This document shows positions 30,160 through 42,180 of a stretch of DNA of 64,000 bases, piece by piece. The position numbers and the translations under genes are program-made. The notes beneath the pieces were generated by a model that ran no database searches, had not been told where the DNA came from, and saw only the letters and a list, made by a program, of their open reading frames with translations. The stretch comes from Tetramitus jugosus (Eukaryota; Heterolobosea; Eutetramitea; Acrasida; Vahlkampfiidae), in NCBI GenBank assembly GCA_937625935.1, contig OW569380.1, forward strand, positions 372,001 through 436,000, written 5' to 3'. Numbering within the stretch: position 1 is the first letter of the stretch; each line of letters opens with the position of its first letter.

Positions 30160-31443
30160 ATGTACAACACTTCGAATCATCAACCTCACCCAACAGCAAC
30201 AGCACCACCTATCATGATGGGTGGTATGCCACCTCATCCACGACCCCCTCCACCACATGGCTTTCCAATGATGCCACTACCTCCTCACATGGCTCCTCCA
30301 GGAAGTCATCATCAACTACCACCACCACCATCAACACTCCAACAACAACACCAACAACAATCGCATCCACCACATCAACCATTGCCATATCCTCATCAGC
30401 ATAACAACAACAACATGATGCCACTTCATCCATCATCATCATTCAGTCAACCCAACATGATCAATCCACTCTTAAACAAGCTTCAACTCCCTCCTTCTAT
30501 TCTCAAATTGTTTGAGGCAAGACCACCACCACCATTTGTTCCTCCAAAAGAAAGGACATCAGCTCTTCAGTACTCGGGAATTGCTCAATTTGTTCAATTC
30601 ATGGAAGATACGCAACCAGAGCTACCAGAATACAAAATGCCAGAATCAAGACTCAAACGCAAAGAACGAATCTCAAAAGAGAGAAAAGAGAAGCACGAGA
30701 GAGAAATTAGAGAAATTTTACAGATTTGGGATCCAAGTAAGGATGAAAAGGCAACAGGTGACCCTGCTGCGACACTGTTTGTTGCCAAAATGAACTATGA
30801 AACAATAGAAGAGAAATTGAAGGAAGAATTTCAAATCTATGGTCCTATTAAATCACTGCGAATCGTTAGGAAAGAAATGCCCGATGGAACAACAAAATCA
30901 AGAGGCTACGCATTCATCGAATACGAAAATGTGGAAGACATGAAAAAGGCGCTAAAGTACGGTGATGGAAAAAAGATTGACGGTTTTAAGGTTTTGGTGG
31001 ATTATGAACGTGGTCGATTGCAGACCAATTGGAGGCCGAGAAGACTCGGTGGTGGCCTGGGTGACACGAGAGCCACCAAAGAGAAGGGAGAAGACAAGAA
31101 AAAAAAGAGTATGTTATCATCTTCTTCATTCGGTGGTGGCGGTGGCTCTCACCCCTATCACTCCTCCTCTCGTGGCGGCGGTCATTTCAATAGAGGTGGT
31201 GATCGAGGAGGATCGCATCATCGCTCTTTCCATTCATCTCGAGGAGGAGGAGATCGAAGAGGCGGTAGAGATGAGGGCGGTGGTGATCGTTATCGATCAG
31301 ACCGTGGTGGTGGATACAGAGATGATCGATCTGGTGGCGGTGGTGGCTACAGAGGAGGTGACAATCGGTCATCATCCGGTGGAGGCAATAGATATCCCTC
31401 TGGTGGAGACTCGAGAGGCTATAAGCGCGAAAGAGAATTCTAA
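30160..31443 (+). CDS. U1 snRNP 70 kDa protein (U1-70K)
   Basis: Core protein of the U1 snRNP, which recognises 5' splice sites. The N-terminal 110 residues are Pro/His/Met-rich. Residues about 110-200 match the U1-70K N-terminal region (PPSILKLFEARPP, then a charged helix ending EILQIWDPSKDE), followed by the RRM (about 205-285): TLFVAKMNYET (RNP2 region), GYAFIEYE (RNP1), and DGKKIDGFKVLVDYERGR. The diagnostic WRPRRLGGGLGDTR follows. The C-terminal 120 residues are Gly/Arg/Ser/Asp-rich (RGG-type) rather than the long Arg-Ser/Arg-Asp tail of animals. It shares a 233-bp promoter with TECR. Confidence 0.93.
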   Translation: MYNTSNHQPHPTATAPPIMMGGMPPHPRPPPPHGFPMMPLPPHMAPPGSHHQLPPPPSTLQQQHQQQSHPPHQPLPYPHQHNNNNMMPLHPSSSFSQPNMINPLLNKLQLPPSILKLFEARPPPPFVPPKERTSALQYSGIAQFVQFMEDTQPELPEYKMPESRLKRKERISKERKEKHEREIREILQIWDPSKDEKATGDPAATLFVAKMNYETIEEKLKEEFQIYGPIKSLRIVRKEMPDGTTKSRGYAFIEYENVEDMKKALKYGDGKKIDGFKVLVDYERGRLQTNWRPRRLGGGLGDTRATKEKGEDKKKKSMLSSSSFGGGGGSHPYHSSSRGGGHFNRGGDRGGSHHRSFHSSRGGGDRRGGRDEGGGDRYRSDRGGGYRDDRSGGGGGYRGGDNRSSSGGGNRYPSGGDSRGYKREREF

Positions 31444-31740
31444 TCGATATCTATCTACATATTCCCAGACGCACACTGCTGCTGAACCACTCTACTCCTC
31501 AGAGATCTCAGAGGTCAGGACCTCAATAAACCATCCATACGAAAGGTAAGTTGTAAACAAGTACGGTATGTTGACCATTCTTTTTTCAGTGTCCTCTCTG
31601 ACCTTCCATTGTTGAATTTCGCTTGTTGAATTTCTCCTCCAGTTTCATACTTCAACGAATTTGTGCATGAAAATTTTTTCACACCAATAAAAAAAATTAT
31701 TGAGCGCACAAGAACGAAAACAACACTCAACAACAGAAAA

Positions 31741-34700
31741 ATGAACCTGAATCCAACCACATCACCCATCAGCATCTTCTCTAATGTTAGACAAAAGGCA
31801 TTGAGACCTTCCAAAAATCCAAACAGCAATTGGGCCACCATGGCCATCGTTTTAGACGCCATTACCGAAGTTCTTCAACAACAATCACAACACAACAATG
31901 TTTTGGCCTATTTTGGAGCATTTTTATCCGCATTGGAAAAGGAGACGAAAGCTGCTCACATTGCCGCTACTCTTCAACTCATTTTCATTGTGAGTCCTCA
32001 TGTGCCTGTTGCTGCCTTCCGAATGAAGTTTGATTTTATTGCACAATTGTACGTGAGATTGTTAACTCAACATGAACGGTCCGAAATGATTGTGAAGCAG
32101 GTGCGTTTTTTTTTGCTTTTACGGTTTTCGCGACATTGCAATTTTTTTGCTGACACGAATGTGTTTTTGGTTTTTATTGTTGTTATATGTTTTAGCTCTT
32201 GACTTGTGTGACGTGGTTGCTCCAATCCCAAGAGAATGAAATGTGGGCTTCCAATGAACTATTGAGATCTCTCTTTCAAAAATTACTCTTGTTCTCCACT
32301 GATTCCAAATCAAGTGTTCGTTCCAAGACAAAGGAATGCCTAGAACAGCTGTTGAATGTGAAAATGACAGCTACTAAACCAGCCATGTTCAAACTAGTGA
32401 ACACCAGTATGATTCAACTGACCATGAGTGTCGTTGAGACCTGTACGACAAAAGAAGCTCAAAAAATGATTGATTTGTTGATTTTGTTGCAAGATGTTTT
32501 GAAGCTTTTGAGCAGTGCTGTAAGTATTGTTGTTAACTGTTGCATAGCTTGCAATTGGTTGTCGTTTTTGTGTTTCTGAAGCTAACACCAATATTTTTTT
32601 CTAAAACGCTGCTTAATTCAAATAGTCCATCTTGTCCATTTCAAGACAATTGCTCAAATTATTACCCATGAAAAATCCTCAACTCTGCACTCTGACCAAC
32701 CAAGTCTTCAACAGCTTGTTCTCATCCAGTTCTCAACTATCCATCTCCTCAGAATCATTGTCTCAATTGTTGCAAGTGTTGCAGAATCAACAAATGACAT
32801 CCGATGTATCCTCCAGTCTCCAATTCATTAAAATGCTAAAGTCTGGTTTTATTGCATTGCAAAAGTTGGATGACATTGAATGCAGCAACCAATTGAACAC
32901 TGTTGTTCAAACTTTGCTCTCATTCTTCCAATTGGATCAACATGAGTTGGCTGCTACCACAAGTGATGCACTAAAGAGCTTGATTCAATACTGTATCAGT
33001 GATGCAATGATTAGCGAAGCAGATTCAGTCAATAATCCAAGTGCACCTCTCCTCTCCATGATTCAATCCATCTCCAACGCAATCAACTACAAGAATAGAA
33101 ACAATTTGGATTCCGTGTTGGCAGTGCAAGAACAATTGTTCAAGAGACTTGGAAGAGCTTCTTATCCACTGTTGAATTCCTTGTTGATTTCGATTGAACA
33201 GTTGAATGAGTCGCCTGATTTCCATTTGCACTCTTCTTTGGAAAAGTGCATTGTGGCTGCTGTTTCCGCCATGGGCCCTCGTAAGGTCTTGGAATTGTTG
33301 CCATTGAATCTCTCTGGAAATGGAAGAGCTAGAACTTATTTATTCCCAATTTTGAAGAGAGGTATTCGAAACACGGATTTGGCCTATTTTGCACAATATT
33401 TTGCTCCTTTGGCCACTCAATTCTTGAACCGATCGAACGCTGCTGCTCAGAACGATGAAAAAGCTACAGCAAAGAACTACAAGAATTTCTATGATCAGAC
33501 ATATGCTTTGTTGCCAGGTTTCGTTTCCTACTGCCCTGACTTTGGGACTGTTTTCCCAAAGATTGCCAAGCATTTGGGTATCATTCTATCACAGGACAAA
33601 GATTTGCAATCAACTATTTGTTTGACTCTATTGAAAGCCATTGGAACCTGTCAAGAAGTGATCGAACAAAATGGACAAGTACCAGAGAATGTTGTCTTCA
33701 GTGTTGATCAAGCACACACCAATATTGCCGTTGTGGCTAAGTTTGCAAGAAACTACTTGCCAATTTTGTTTACTGTATATGGTGAATCCAATGAACAATT
33801 GAGATCCATCATTTCGGAAACAATTGCATCTATTTGCAGCGTGTCTACGAGCGAGATTGTTGACGAGTACTTTAAACAAGTGTTGAAGAAGTTGTTGGAG
33901 GCTGCAACTGAGTTGAACAAGCCAGATTTGGAACCAGCGGTCACTCGTGAAGTATCTCACAAGAGAGATATCATGGTTGACTTGGCTTTGGCAATGGCTC
34001 CATGTCTATCGAGTCAAACTACCAACCTCTTGTATCAAGTTTTCCAACCGCAACTAAGAGCATTGAATCACTCTGCTCAAAAGAAGGCTTACAAGGCAAT
34101 TAACACAATCTGCAAGAAACAAAGAGGATTTGTCCTCATGCATCTCGATAGCTTGATCACCACATTCGATGAGTGTTTGCCAGTTTGTGATGATGCCAGT
34201 AAGAATTATCGTGTCAAATGCTTGATGACATTTGTTGAGTTGATGAACACGAGCGATGTTGAAAAACATTTGCCTCAATTCTTTGCTGAAGCCATCATGA
34301 ACGTCAGAGGAAAGAATAAGAAGACCAAGGATTCTTCCTTCCTGTTCATCAGAGGCTTGGTTAGAAAGTGTGCTTTTGAAAATGTGTCCTTTGAAAATAT
34401 TGCAAGAGAACAATTACCAGCATTCTTGAATTCAGCTCAACAACAACGAGTCAACACATTCTTCCAGAAATTGTTGGGAGGTCTTGCTGCTTCATCCGAT
34501 ACTATGATTGGTGGAACTATTATGGTTCTCTCAAGCTTGTTGGTTGAATACTCTGGCTATCTAGAGACCATTCTTCCAGATATCTTGCAATCTGTTTTCA
34601 TCCTGATGCAATATGACAGCAATGATGTGATTTTAGGTGTTGTGAGCTTTGTCAAGACTTGTCTCGCTATTATCGATGACGAGTCCTTGAAGTTGATGCT

Positions 34701-35619
34701 CCCTCAATTGTTGCCAATTCTAGTTGAACAATCTAGCAAGAAGGGAGCTGGTGTCATCAGACCAAGAGTCACCTATCTACTTCAAAAGATGATTGATCGA
34801 TTTGGATTCGACTTCTGTAAGGATCACTTCCCACAGGACAAGCTCTCATTTATTAAGAACATCTGGAAGGGCATGAAGAGAGAAGCAAAGAAGGACCAAA
34901 ATGTTCCAAAGAAGAAGCTGACAATTGCTGAAAACGATGCCATGATTAGACAAGATGTTGATGAGCCATTGGACTTGCTCGATCCATCCATGATGGATAA
35001 AATCACTACCAAGAAGAGCTTGGACAGAAAGAACAACACCAACATGGAAGACGATATTGAAATCAAGACCAATAAGCAAGGAAAGTTCGTTATTAACGAA
35101 TCTGATTCCGAAAGTGACGAAGTCAACGAACTCGAAGAGAAGAAGAAGGCCAAGCTCGATAAGAAGAAGGATAAGAGGAAGAAGAAGAGAGCACGTGAAG
35201 ATGTCGAAGTCGAACAAGCCATCGATGACTTTGAGTTTGATGGTGAAGAGATTGGAGAGGACAGAGATGACAGAGACTCAAAGGTCTCCCACAAGCGGAC
35301 AAGAGTTTCGATGGAAGACGACGATCAAAGCAAGTTGGACGAGGGAAGACTTGCTGCTCTCAAATATCTGGAAAGGAAACAAGAAGAACGAAAGAGAAAG
35401 AAGGCTGAAATCCAAGTCAACTATGGTGAGGAATACCGCTCATCCAGGAGAGCTGGTGGTGATGTCAAGCGGTCTGGCAAGGCAGATCCTTATGCTTACA
35501 TCCCATTGGATCCAAAGAGATTGAACAGACGTTTCATGAACAAGGCATCCTCCTTCCAAACATTCGACCAAAATGTCAAGCAAAACAAAAAGTTGCAAAA
35601 GAGAAAAATGAAGAAATAA
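31741..35619 (+). CDS. RRP12: Rrp12-like ribosome biogenesis and export factor, three exons
   Basis: Exons 31741-32100, 32196-32519 and 32626-35619 join in phase 0 (introns of 95 and 106 nt) to give 1,225 residues, nearly the length of yeast Rrp12 (about 1,230). Rrp12 is a HEAT-repeat protein needed for 40S and 60S pre-ribosome maturation and nuclear export. Exon 1 carries the FSNVRQKALRPSKNP start and early HEAT helices; the middle has the NUC173-type region (near LPVCDDASKNYRVKCLMTF); the C-terminal 250 residues are Lys/Glu/Asp-rich and end in a Lys-rich nucleolar-type tail with YAYIPLDPKRLNRR. The stop is inside AATAAA. ATG 31741 is chosen over upstream in-frame sequence that is AT-rich and non-coding in character. 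Confidence 0.85.
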
Positions 35620-35977
35620 ACTTGACAGGAGCTTTCATCCTTCCTTCTCGTTCGTCCTTTATCGAAACACCGATCGTCGGAGTCGGAAATTGTAATTTCG
35701 TTGTAAAACAGTTCTTTTCTTAGCTTCCATGTCGAAAAAAGCATTTGGCGACCAAAACAAAGAACTTACCACGTCACAAAAACGGGTCAATAGCAATAAG
35801 GTGCACACGCGTTCTTTTTCCTTTTTGCCAACAAAACATTTGCTGATTGTCCACTACACTCTAGTCCGAACGAAATAGACCACTTGTCGAAGATCGAGCG
35901 CATCCATAGACTTGTTTTTTTGTAAGAAGCAGCAAAGAAAAAAAAGAAAAACTTGAAATCATCATCCATTGATCACC
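35620..35977. other. Intergenic, 358 bp
   Basis: Holds the Rrp12 3' end and the Sec24 promoter and leader. TTTGGCGACC near 35744 is a partial E2F-like match only. No gene is seen. Confidence 0.6.
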
Positions 35978-38900
35978 ATGAGTAATCAGTACAATTTTTT
36001 CACTCCCCAACAACCTCAACAGCAGCAAGGTTTCTATCCACCTAATGTTGCTCAACAGTCTCAACAACAACAACAACAACCACCACAAATGATGATGAAT
36101 CAACAACAACCACAACAACAACAAACAGGAGGAGCATTCTATCATCCTTCTCAACAACAACAACAACAACCATATGTTCATCAACAACAACAGCAGCAGC
36201 AACCACCACCACAGCAAATGATGCAACAACAACAACCGATTGGTCCTCCACCAACATCCAGTGCATTCATGGGATCATCTACCACTACCTCACCACCACT
36301 TTCATCATCAACTGGTGTTTCACCTTCTGCTTCACCATATCAACCAGTTGCATCTTCCTATGCTGCACCACCACCATCATCCACTCAACCACCATCCACC
36401 ATGAATTATTATCAACAACAACCACCTACTTCATCCTATGGTGCATCATCCTATGGTTACCCACAACAACAACAACAACCACTAACTGATTTTGAAGGTG
36501 GATTCACTCAACAACAACCAGCATCATCATCATATGGTTATCCACAACAACAACGGCAACAGCAACAGCAACAACAACAACAACCTTATCAACAAATGAT
36601 GATGGGTGGTGCTGCTGTTGCTACAGGTTCAATGGATGGCGTGACTTCTCAAATGTCTCAAATGTCAATCGGCAACAATCGACCTCTCCAAAACACCAAT
36701 GTCACCACAGGTAACATTGATTCATTGCCACGTCCCACACATGTCAGTCAATTGTTGCCCCATGTGGATCCAACTAGACAATCCCTGAGAAAGCAACCTG
36801 ATGTCAATGGATTGTTTGCTCGTCAAGCCAGGAGTCAAATGTTGGCTGATCCAAGTGCCACACCTCACAATTTCAACATTGCTCAATCATCGACTACATT
36901 TGTGCGTGCCAGTGTACAATGTATACCCTCTACTCCGTCATTGGCTCAAAAATGGCACTTACCATTGGGTGCGGTGCTTCATCCGTTTGCAGAACAGGAA
37001 AAGGTACCATTGATCTCAATGGGTGCTGCTGGTATTGTTCGATGTGCAAAGTGCAGAACGTACATTAACCCATTTGTCATGTTTGTCGAATATGGAAAAA
37101 AATGGCAGTGTAATATGTGTAAAACAGTGAATGATGTGCCCAATGGTTACTATTGTCCATTGGATGACAATGGTGTGAGAAAGGACTATTTCAGAAGACC
37201 AGAATTGTTGCACGGCTCTGTAGAGTTTATTGCGCCACAAGAGTACATGGCACGTGTTCCTCAACCACCTGCCTATCTCTTCTTGTTGGACTCATCGTAC
37301 AATGCCATTCAGAATGGCAGTTTCCGCAATGCTGCGCGCGCCATTCTCAGCGTAATTGATCAGTTCCCTGCGAGAACTCAGATTGGTTTCATTACATTTG
37401 ATTCCAGTGTCCACTTTTACAATTTGAAGAGTTCTTTGACTGTGCCCCAGATGCTCGTGGTCGGTGAATTGGAAGAGAGTTTGTTGCCATTGCCTTCTGA
37501 TTTGTTGGTCAATCTACAGGAGAGCAAGACTGTTGTTACGGCATTGTTGGAGAGATTCTCTGCTGCTGAAGGCATGTTCCACAATACGACCAATGTGGAG
37601 AGTGCATTGGGCGCTGCATTGAATGCCGCTGGTAGAATCTTGGGAAGAATCGGTGGTAAATTGAGCATCTTTTTGTCCAATTTGCCCACTCTAGGTCCAA
37701 ACTCTCTCACCAACAGAGAGGACAAGACTGTTTATGGAACAGAGGCAGAGACTGCCTTGTTGAATCCTGTAGACAACCGATTCAAGGAGTTTGCTCTCTT
37801 GTACTGCAGAGATCAAATCTCTGTGGATATTTATGCCATGTCCGAACAACAATCCACCTCGCAATACCTCGATCTTGCATCATTGAGTGGCCTGTGCAAG
37901 TTCACTGGTGGTGTCTGTGAATACTATTCGACCGATGCAACAGAAAAATTGTTCCAAGATGTCGTACGTTCCTTGACCAGAGAAACTGGCTTTGAAGCTG
38001 TGATGAGAGTGCGAGCCAGCAGCGGCCTCAAGATTTCAAACTTTTATGGAAATTTGTTCATTCGTGGCCACGATTTGCTCGCTCTTCCAAACATTGATGC
38101 AGACAAGGCATTTGGTGTCGAATTTGAACACACTGGCTCCTTTGTCAGCACACCTAACGCTTGTCTTCAAGTAGCTGTCCTATACACTTCATCCAGTGGT
38201 CAAAGAAGAATCAGAGTTCACAATCTGGTGTTGCCAATCACTGGCGAGTTGTCCGACATGTACAAGGATGCCGACATTGATGCCACTATGAATCTGTTGG
38301 CAAAGGTTGCTGTAGACAATATTCCAAGAAAGGGATTGACCTGGGTGAAGAATGATGTGCGTGATCGTGTTGTTCGATCACTTTCCACGTACAGACAAGT
38401 TGTCAAACAAGGTGGAGGCTTCAGTCAGCTCGTCTTGCCAGACTCTCTTCGTCTATTGCCTCTCTATGCATGTGCATTGACAAAGCAAGATGCACTCATG
38501 GGAGGACAAGAGATTCGTGCAGATGAAAGAATCTATGCATTCAGTTGCTTAACGACTGGTAACGTATGGCAAACAAACTTGATGATTCATCCTCTGGCAT
38601 TTGCGATCAATGAGATTCCTGATCCTCAAGACGAGTCTGAGGAGATTGATTTGGATCTGAATCGTATGCAACTTCATCCACTGTCCCGCAAGCTTGTCAA
38701 CACGGAAACAGCTATCATTCTACTCACTGATGGTATTGTGATGTACTTGTGGTTAGCAAAGCAACCTTGGGAAGACAATAACTTGAAATCCGACGTTTCA
38801 TCTCTCGTTGCGTCATTGAATTCCCCTCCAAGCGAAGATGAAGAGTATCAACCAACGACATCGACTGCAAAGAAGGTGAACTCACTGGTGCATAGCATCA

Positions 38901-39058
38901 GAAGGGAGGTTGGTCGTTGCTTGCCTGTCAGATTTGTGAATGAGCAAGCCGGACTATGGCAACGAGTTTTTGTGAGAAAGTTGATCGAAGATAAGACTAT
39001 CCAGACAACAATGAGTTATGATGAGTTCCTTGTTCATATTCACAATAGTATGAAGTAA
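35978..39058 (+). CDS. SEC24: COPII coat protein Sec24
   Basis: Cargo-binding subunit of the COPII inner coat, working with Sec23 at ER exit sites. The 1,026 residues from ATG 35978 start with about 220 residues of Gln/Pro/Ser-rich disordered sequence typical of Sec24. The zinc finger (about residues 358-385) has two CxxC pairs: CAKC ... CNMC. A von Willebrand A-like trunk follows (PAYLFLLDSSYNAIQNG), then beta-sandwich, helical and gelsolin domains (AIILLTDGIVMYLW). It is single-exon; the upstream TTG at 35969 is not used as start because a proper ATG follows three codons later. It ends 27 bp from the convergent LRR/coiled-coil gene. Confidence 0.93.
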   Translation: MSNQYNFFTPQQPQQQQGFYPPNVAQQSQQQQQQPPQMMMNQQQPQQQQTGGAFYHPSQQQQQQPYVHQQQQQQQPPPQQMMQQQQPIGPPPTSSAFMGSSTTTSPPLSSSTGVSPSASPYQPVASSYAAPPPSSTQPPSTMNYYQQQPPTSSYGASSYGYPQQQQQPLTDFEGGFTQQQPASSSYGYPQQQRQQQQQQQQQPYQQMMMGGAAVATGSMDGVTSQMSQMSIGNNRPLQNTNVTTGNIDSLPRPTHVSQLLPHVDPTRQSLRKQPDVNGLFARQARSQMLADPSATPHNFNIAQSSTTFVRASVQCIPSTPSLAQKWHLPLGAVLHPFAEQEKVPLISMGAAGIVRCAKCRTYINPFVMFVEYGKKWQCNMCKTVNDVPNGYYCPLDDNGVRKDYFRRPELLHGSVEFIAPQEYMARVPQPPAYLFLLDSSYNAIQNGSFRNAARAILSVIDQFPARTQIGFITFDSSVHFYNLKSSLTVPQMLVVGELEESLLPLPSDLLVNLQESKTVVTALLERFSAAEGMFHNTTNVESALGAALNAAGRILGRIGGKLSIFLSNLPTLGPNSLTNREDKTVYGTEAETALLNPVDNRFKEFALLYCRDQISVDIYAMSEQQSTSQYLDLASLSGLCKFTGGVCEYYSTDATEKLFQDVVRSLTRETGFEAVMRVRASSGLKISNFYGNLFIRGHDLLALPNIDADKAFGVEFEHTGSFVSTPNACLQVAVLYTSSSGQRRIRVHNLVLPITGELSDMYKDADIDATMNLLAKVAVDNIPRKGLTWVKNDVRDRVVRSLSTYRQVVKQGGGFSQLVLPDSLRLLPLYACALTKQDALMGGQEIRADERIYAFSCLTTGNVWQTNLMIHPLAFAINEIPDPQDESEEIDLDLNRMQLHPLSRKLVNTETAIILLTDGIVMYLWLAKQPWEDNNLKSDVSSLVASLNSPPSEDEEYQPTTSTAKKVNSLVHSIRREVGRCLPVRFVNEQAGLWQRVFVRKLIEDKTIQTTMSYDEFLVHIHNSMK

Positions 39059-39085
39059 ATCCAAATGTTATTATTAATTATACAA

Positions 39086-41976
39086 TTAATTGTATTCGTT
39101 TATTTGAGCAGAGGGCCGGTGGTACTGTCTTGCCTTACTGGGCGAAAACTTAGAGAGTAACTTTTTCAATTTGCGTCGCTTGTTGTCATCCAGAACGTCA
39201 GCCTCGCTCTGTGACTGCTGGCTCAAATCGTCCATCAGAGTATGGGTGTGCTTCAGTATGTTCTTTGTGGAGGCTACCCAGTTCAGCAACATTCCTATCC
39301 TGTCGTTGACTGTCTGTTCTTCGGATATTTCTATTATTCGATTGTCTCCAGTACCTTGAGCGGAAGACGTGTCCAAGAAAGACAAAATGAGTCGATTGGC
39401 TGCTGGAGGTTTGTTAGTTCGCTTTTGTTCATCCTTGAAGGGACTGTAAGCTGTGTTGTTATGTGGAGTTTCTTCTGTTTGCACTGCTTTTGCCCCCAAG
39501 TTTGGAGTGACATTTCCTCGTTCGTTGTTCCTTTGATTTTTCATCTGAGCTACGATCCACTCAACATTTTGATTTACTTTTTGGAGTAATTCAGCATTGT
39601 GGAGCATTGCTTCTTGTCTCTTTGTTTCCTTCTTCATGTGCTCATTTTGATTAATTAGAAACTCAATCTGAGCTTTTTGTTCTTTGACTTGGTTCTTGAG
39701 TCTATTGGTAAGCATGGAGTCTTGACGTTGTTGTGAAAGATGAGATATTTCATGTTTCAGCTGATCATAGAGTTCACTCGAAGCGTTGGAAACATTCGAG
39801 TAGTTCAAGCTGTACTCGGTCGTTTGTTCCAGTCGTGATTGTTGGGCTAGTGACAATGCCAGTTCTTGTTCTCGTTGTAATTTGATATTTACACTTTTCA
39901 ACTGCTCAATCTGACTTCGCAAGTCTTGTTCTTTCTGGGAAAAGATATCTTGGAGTTGTTGGATGTTTTGCTTATAGAGGGATCGCTCCGAATGAAGTTT
40001 CTCATTAACGGAAGCTGTTTGACTTTCATACAATTGTTGAGACTCTTCCAACTTCTGTTTTAAGCTTAGAAAACCATCCCTTTCTGTTTCTAATGAAACC
40101 AGCCTTGATTGTAATTCTGTCATCTTTCTTTCAGAATTCTCAATCTGTCTTCTATGAGTAATCACTAATTCCACTGAATCATCTATTTGAAACAACATTT
40201 GTTGAGGACAAGGGTCTACTGAATTGTTCTTCATTCTCGAAACAGTGTCGATTAACTTTTTCTTCCATTGATACTCAGTCTCTGATTCTTCGTTCAGTAT
40301 TTCCTGATACTTTACAAGTTGCTGTTCGGCTTGGTGTATTCGATTCTGGAGGATTGATCTTTTAACCGCAAGGTCCTCTTCTTCATTCCTCGAAAGCGAT
40401 TTCATTGTTGATAGTTGATGATTAAGTTCCGCTATTTGATTTGCTAGATTCTGTTTCAAACTCTCTTCATGCATTAACTCAGCACGACACTGCTCTAATC
40501 GATTTCTTAGGGATTCTTGATCTTTTTCCACAGATAATTTAGTAGATTCCAGCTGTATTTTTAGTTGTGTGGTTTGATTGATGACTAATCTCTTTGCAGC
40601 TTCTTCATTCATTAATTCTGTTTTACAACGATCTATCCGCGTTTTCAATTCTACCTCTTCTGTTACAAGCTTTTCAATATGCGTTTGGATGCTCATAAGA
40701 TCAGCTTCTCGAGAGCTGCGTTCCTCTTCTTCAATCCTCCTATTCTCTAACATTTCTTGCAGATGCAACTCTAGGTCTTCCTTATCCTCAGTTAGTTTCT
40801 TGACTTCACCGATAACTTCTAACAATCTTTGTTGATGCTTTTCTCTTTCTTCTGCGTTCTGCTGATTTAATGCTTGAATTTCTCTCTCTGTAATGTCGTT
40901 GATGGCTTTCGGAACGATGAGTCTATCAATTTCAATCCGATACTCTTCTAATTTTTGTTCGTACTCAATCTTGTTTTTTTCAAGCAATCTAAGTTCGTTC
41001 TTTAGATCTTCTGTTCTTAACTTCACATCCGGTTGCTCGACACCAAAACCCATTTTCATATTTTCGAGTTCCAGTTTGGTGTTGTTCAGTTCCTCTAGCA
41101 ATTGAAATCGGGCGGCAGCAGTCATATCAAGCTAAAGAACTGTTAATCTAAGGATAGTGTACGTAACATAAAACATGGGAAACATACCAGATGACTCTTT
41201 GTGCCTAGTTCTTGCCTAGCTTGCTTGAGTTCAGCAACGATCGACTCGTTCTTTCTGATGGTTTGTTCCAATTGAGTTTTATGTGATTCTAATTCCTCTT
41301 TCAATTTGGTGTTCGTACTCGAGAGGGAATCAATTTTATCATCTCTTTCTTGTAGTTCCCTCCCGATAGAAATGTTCATAAACTTTGCTGATGCCGACTC
41401 CCTTCTCGTTTCATTAATTTCCAAATGATCCAACTCTTTCAAACTTGAAATCCAAAAGAGTGCATAGTTACTTGCTTGTTCATATTGGGTCATCGGATTT
41501 CCCTCAATGCACAATTGTTTCAGGTTATTGTTACCCGATAATCTTTGCAAATCATTGACCACCGACAAACTATTGTAGGATATGTCCAAACTCTCCAAAT
41601 ACTCCAATGATTCCCAAACATTCTTCTTTGGGAGTCTTTCTAAGCAATTATTTTTCAACGAAAGGGAAACAAGATTCTTTAGTTCCGATAATCCACTTAG
41701 GGAGTTGATCTTGTTATTGTCCGCGACCAAGGATCGTAACTTGGAGAGTTTTGATAAACCACGAATGTCCATAAATTCATTATTAGACAAATCCAAGCTT
41801 GTTAAGTTACAATAAATATCCAAGTTTTCAATCACTTGGAACTTCTCGTTTGTGAACTTTGTTGTCAAGTCGAGAACTGTAACATTCTTAGGATCTTCCT
41901 TCTCAGTGAGTTGTTGGAGGACCTCGACGGTCAAATACCTCTTTTTGGCTTGTGTTGATACCAGCAATGTGTTCAT
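39086..41976 (-). CDS. LRR and coiled-coil protein, centriolin/LRRCC1-like layout
   Basis: Exon 1 (41976-41188) and exon 2 (41131-39086) join in phase 0 across a 56-nt intron (GTATGT...TTTAG), giving 944 residues. Residues about 45-190 are SDS22-type leucine-rich repeats (LTSLDLSNNEF, LRSLVADNNKI, LVSLSLKNNCL, LESLDISYNSL), followed by a cap-like region. The rest, about 200-880, is almost continuous coiled coil rich in Gln, Glu and Leu. The same layout occurs in centrosomal or basal-body proteins such as centriolin and LRRCC1, so a microtubule-organising role is possible but not shown. Tandem E2F-like motifs lie 70-92 bp upstream. Confidence 0.8.
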
Positions 41977-42045
41977 GAGAGCCTACCGTAGGTCCAATTG
42001 TGTTGTTCTTCCACTCGTAATTTCTGGAAGCGTTTACACCTCTAA

Positions 42046-42068
42046 TTGGCGCTTGTTTTTGGCGCGAA
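42046..42068 (+). promoter_or_regulatory. Tandem E2F-like motifs in divergent promoter
   Basis: TTGGCGC at 42046-42052 and TTTTTGGCGCGAA at 42056-42068, in the 204 bp between the LRR/coiled-coil start (41976) and the Sec14 start (42181). A weaker TTGGCGAAA lies near 42114. They could serve either gene. Confidence 0.45.
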
Positions 42069-42180
42069 GGAAGAAAAATATCTTTTCCGACAGGTCGGGT
42101 GTCAAACAGCAAATTGGCGAAATAAGGTCCGCGCGAACCAGAAAGCCCATCAAAAAGAACTCAACCTCGGATATACTAAA

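Noticed and set aside
34824-35294. Minus-strand Ser/Phe-rich frame inside Rrp12
   Set aside because: Antisense of the Lys/Glu-rich tail; the RRP12 frame is strongly supported.
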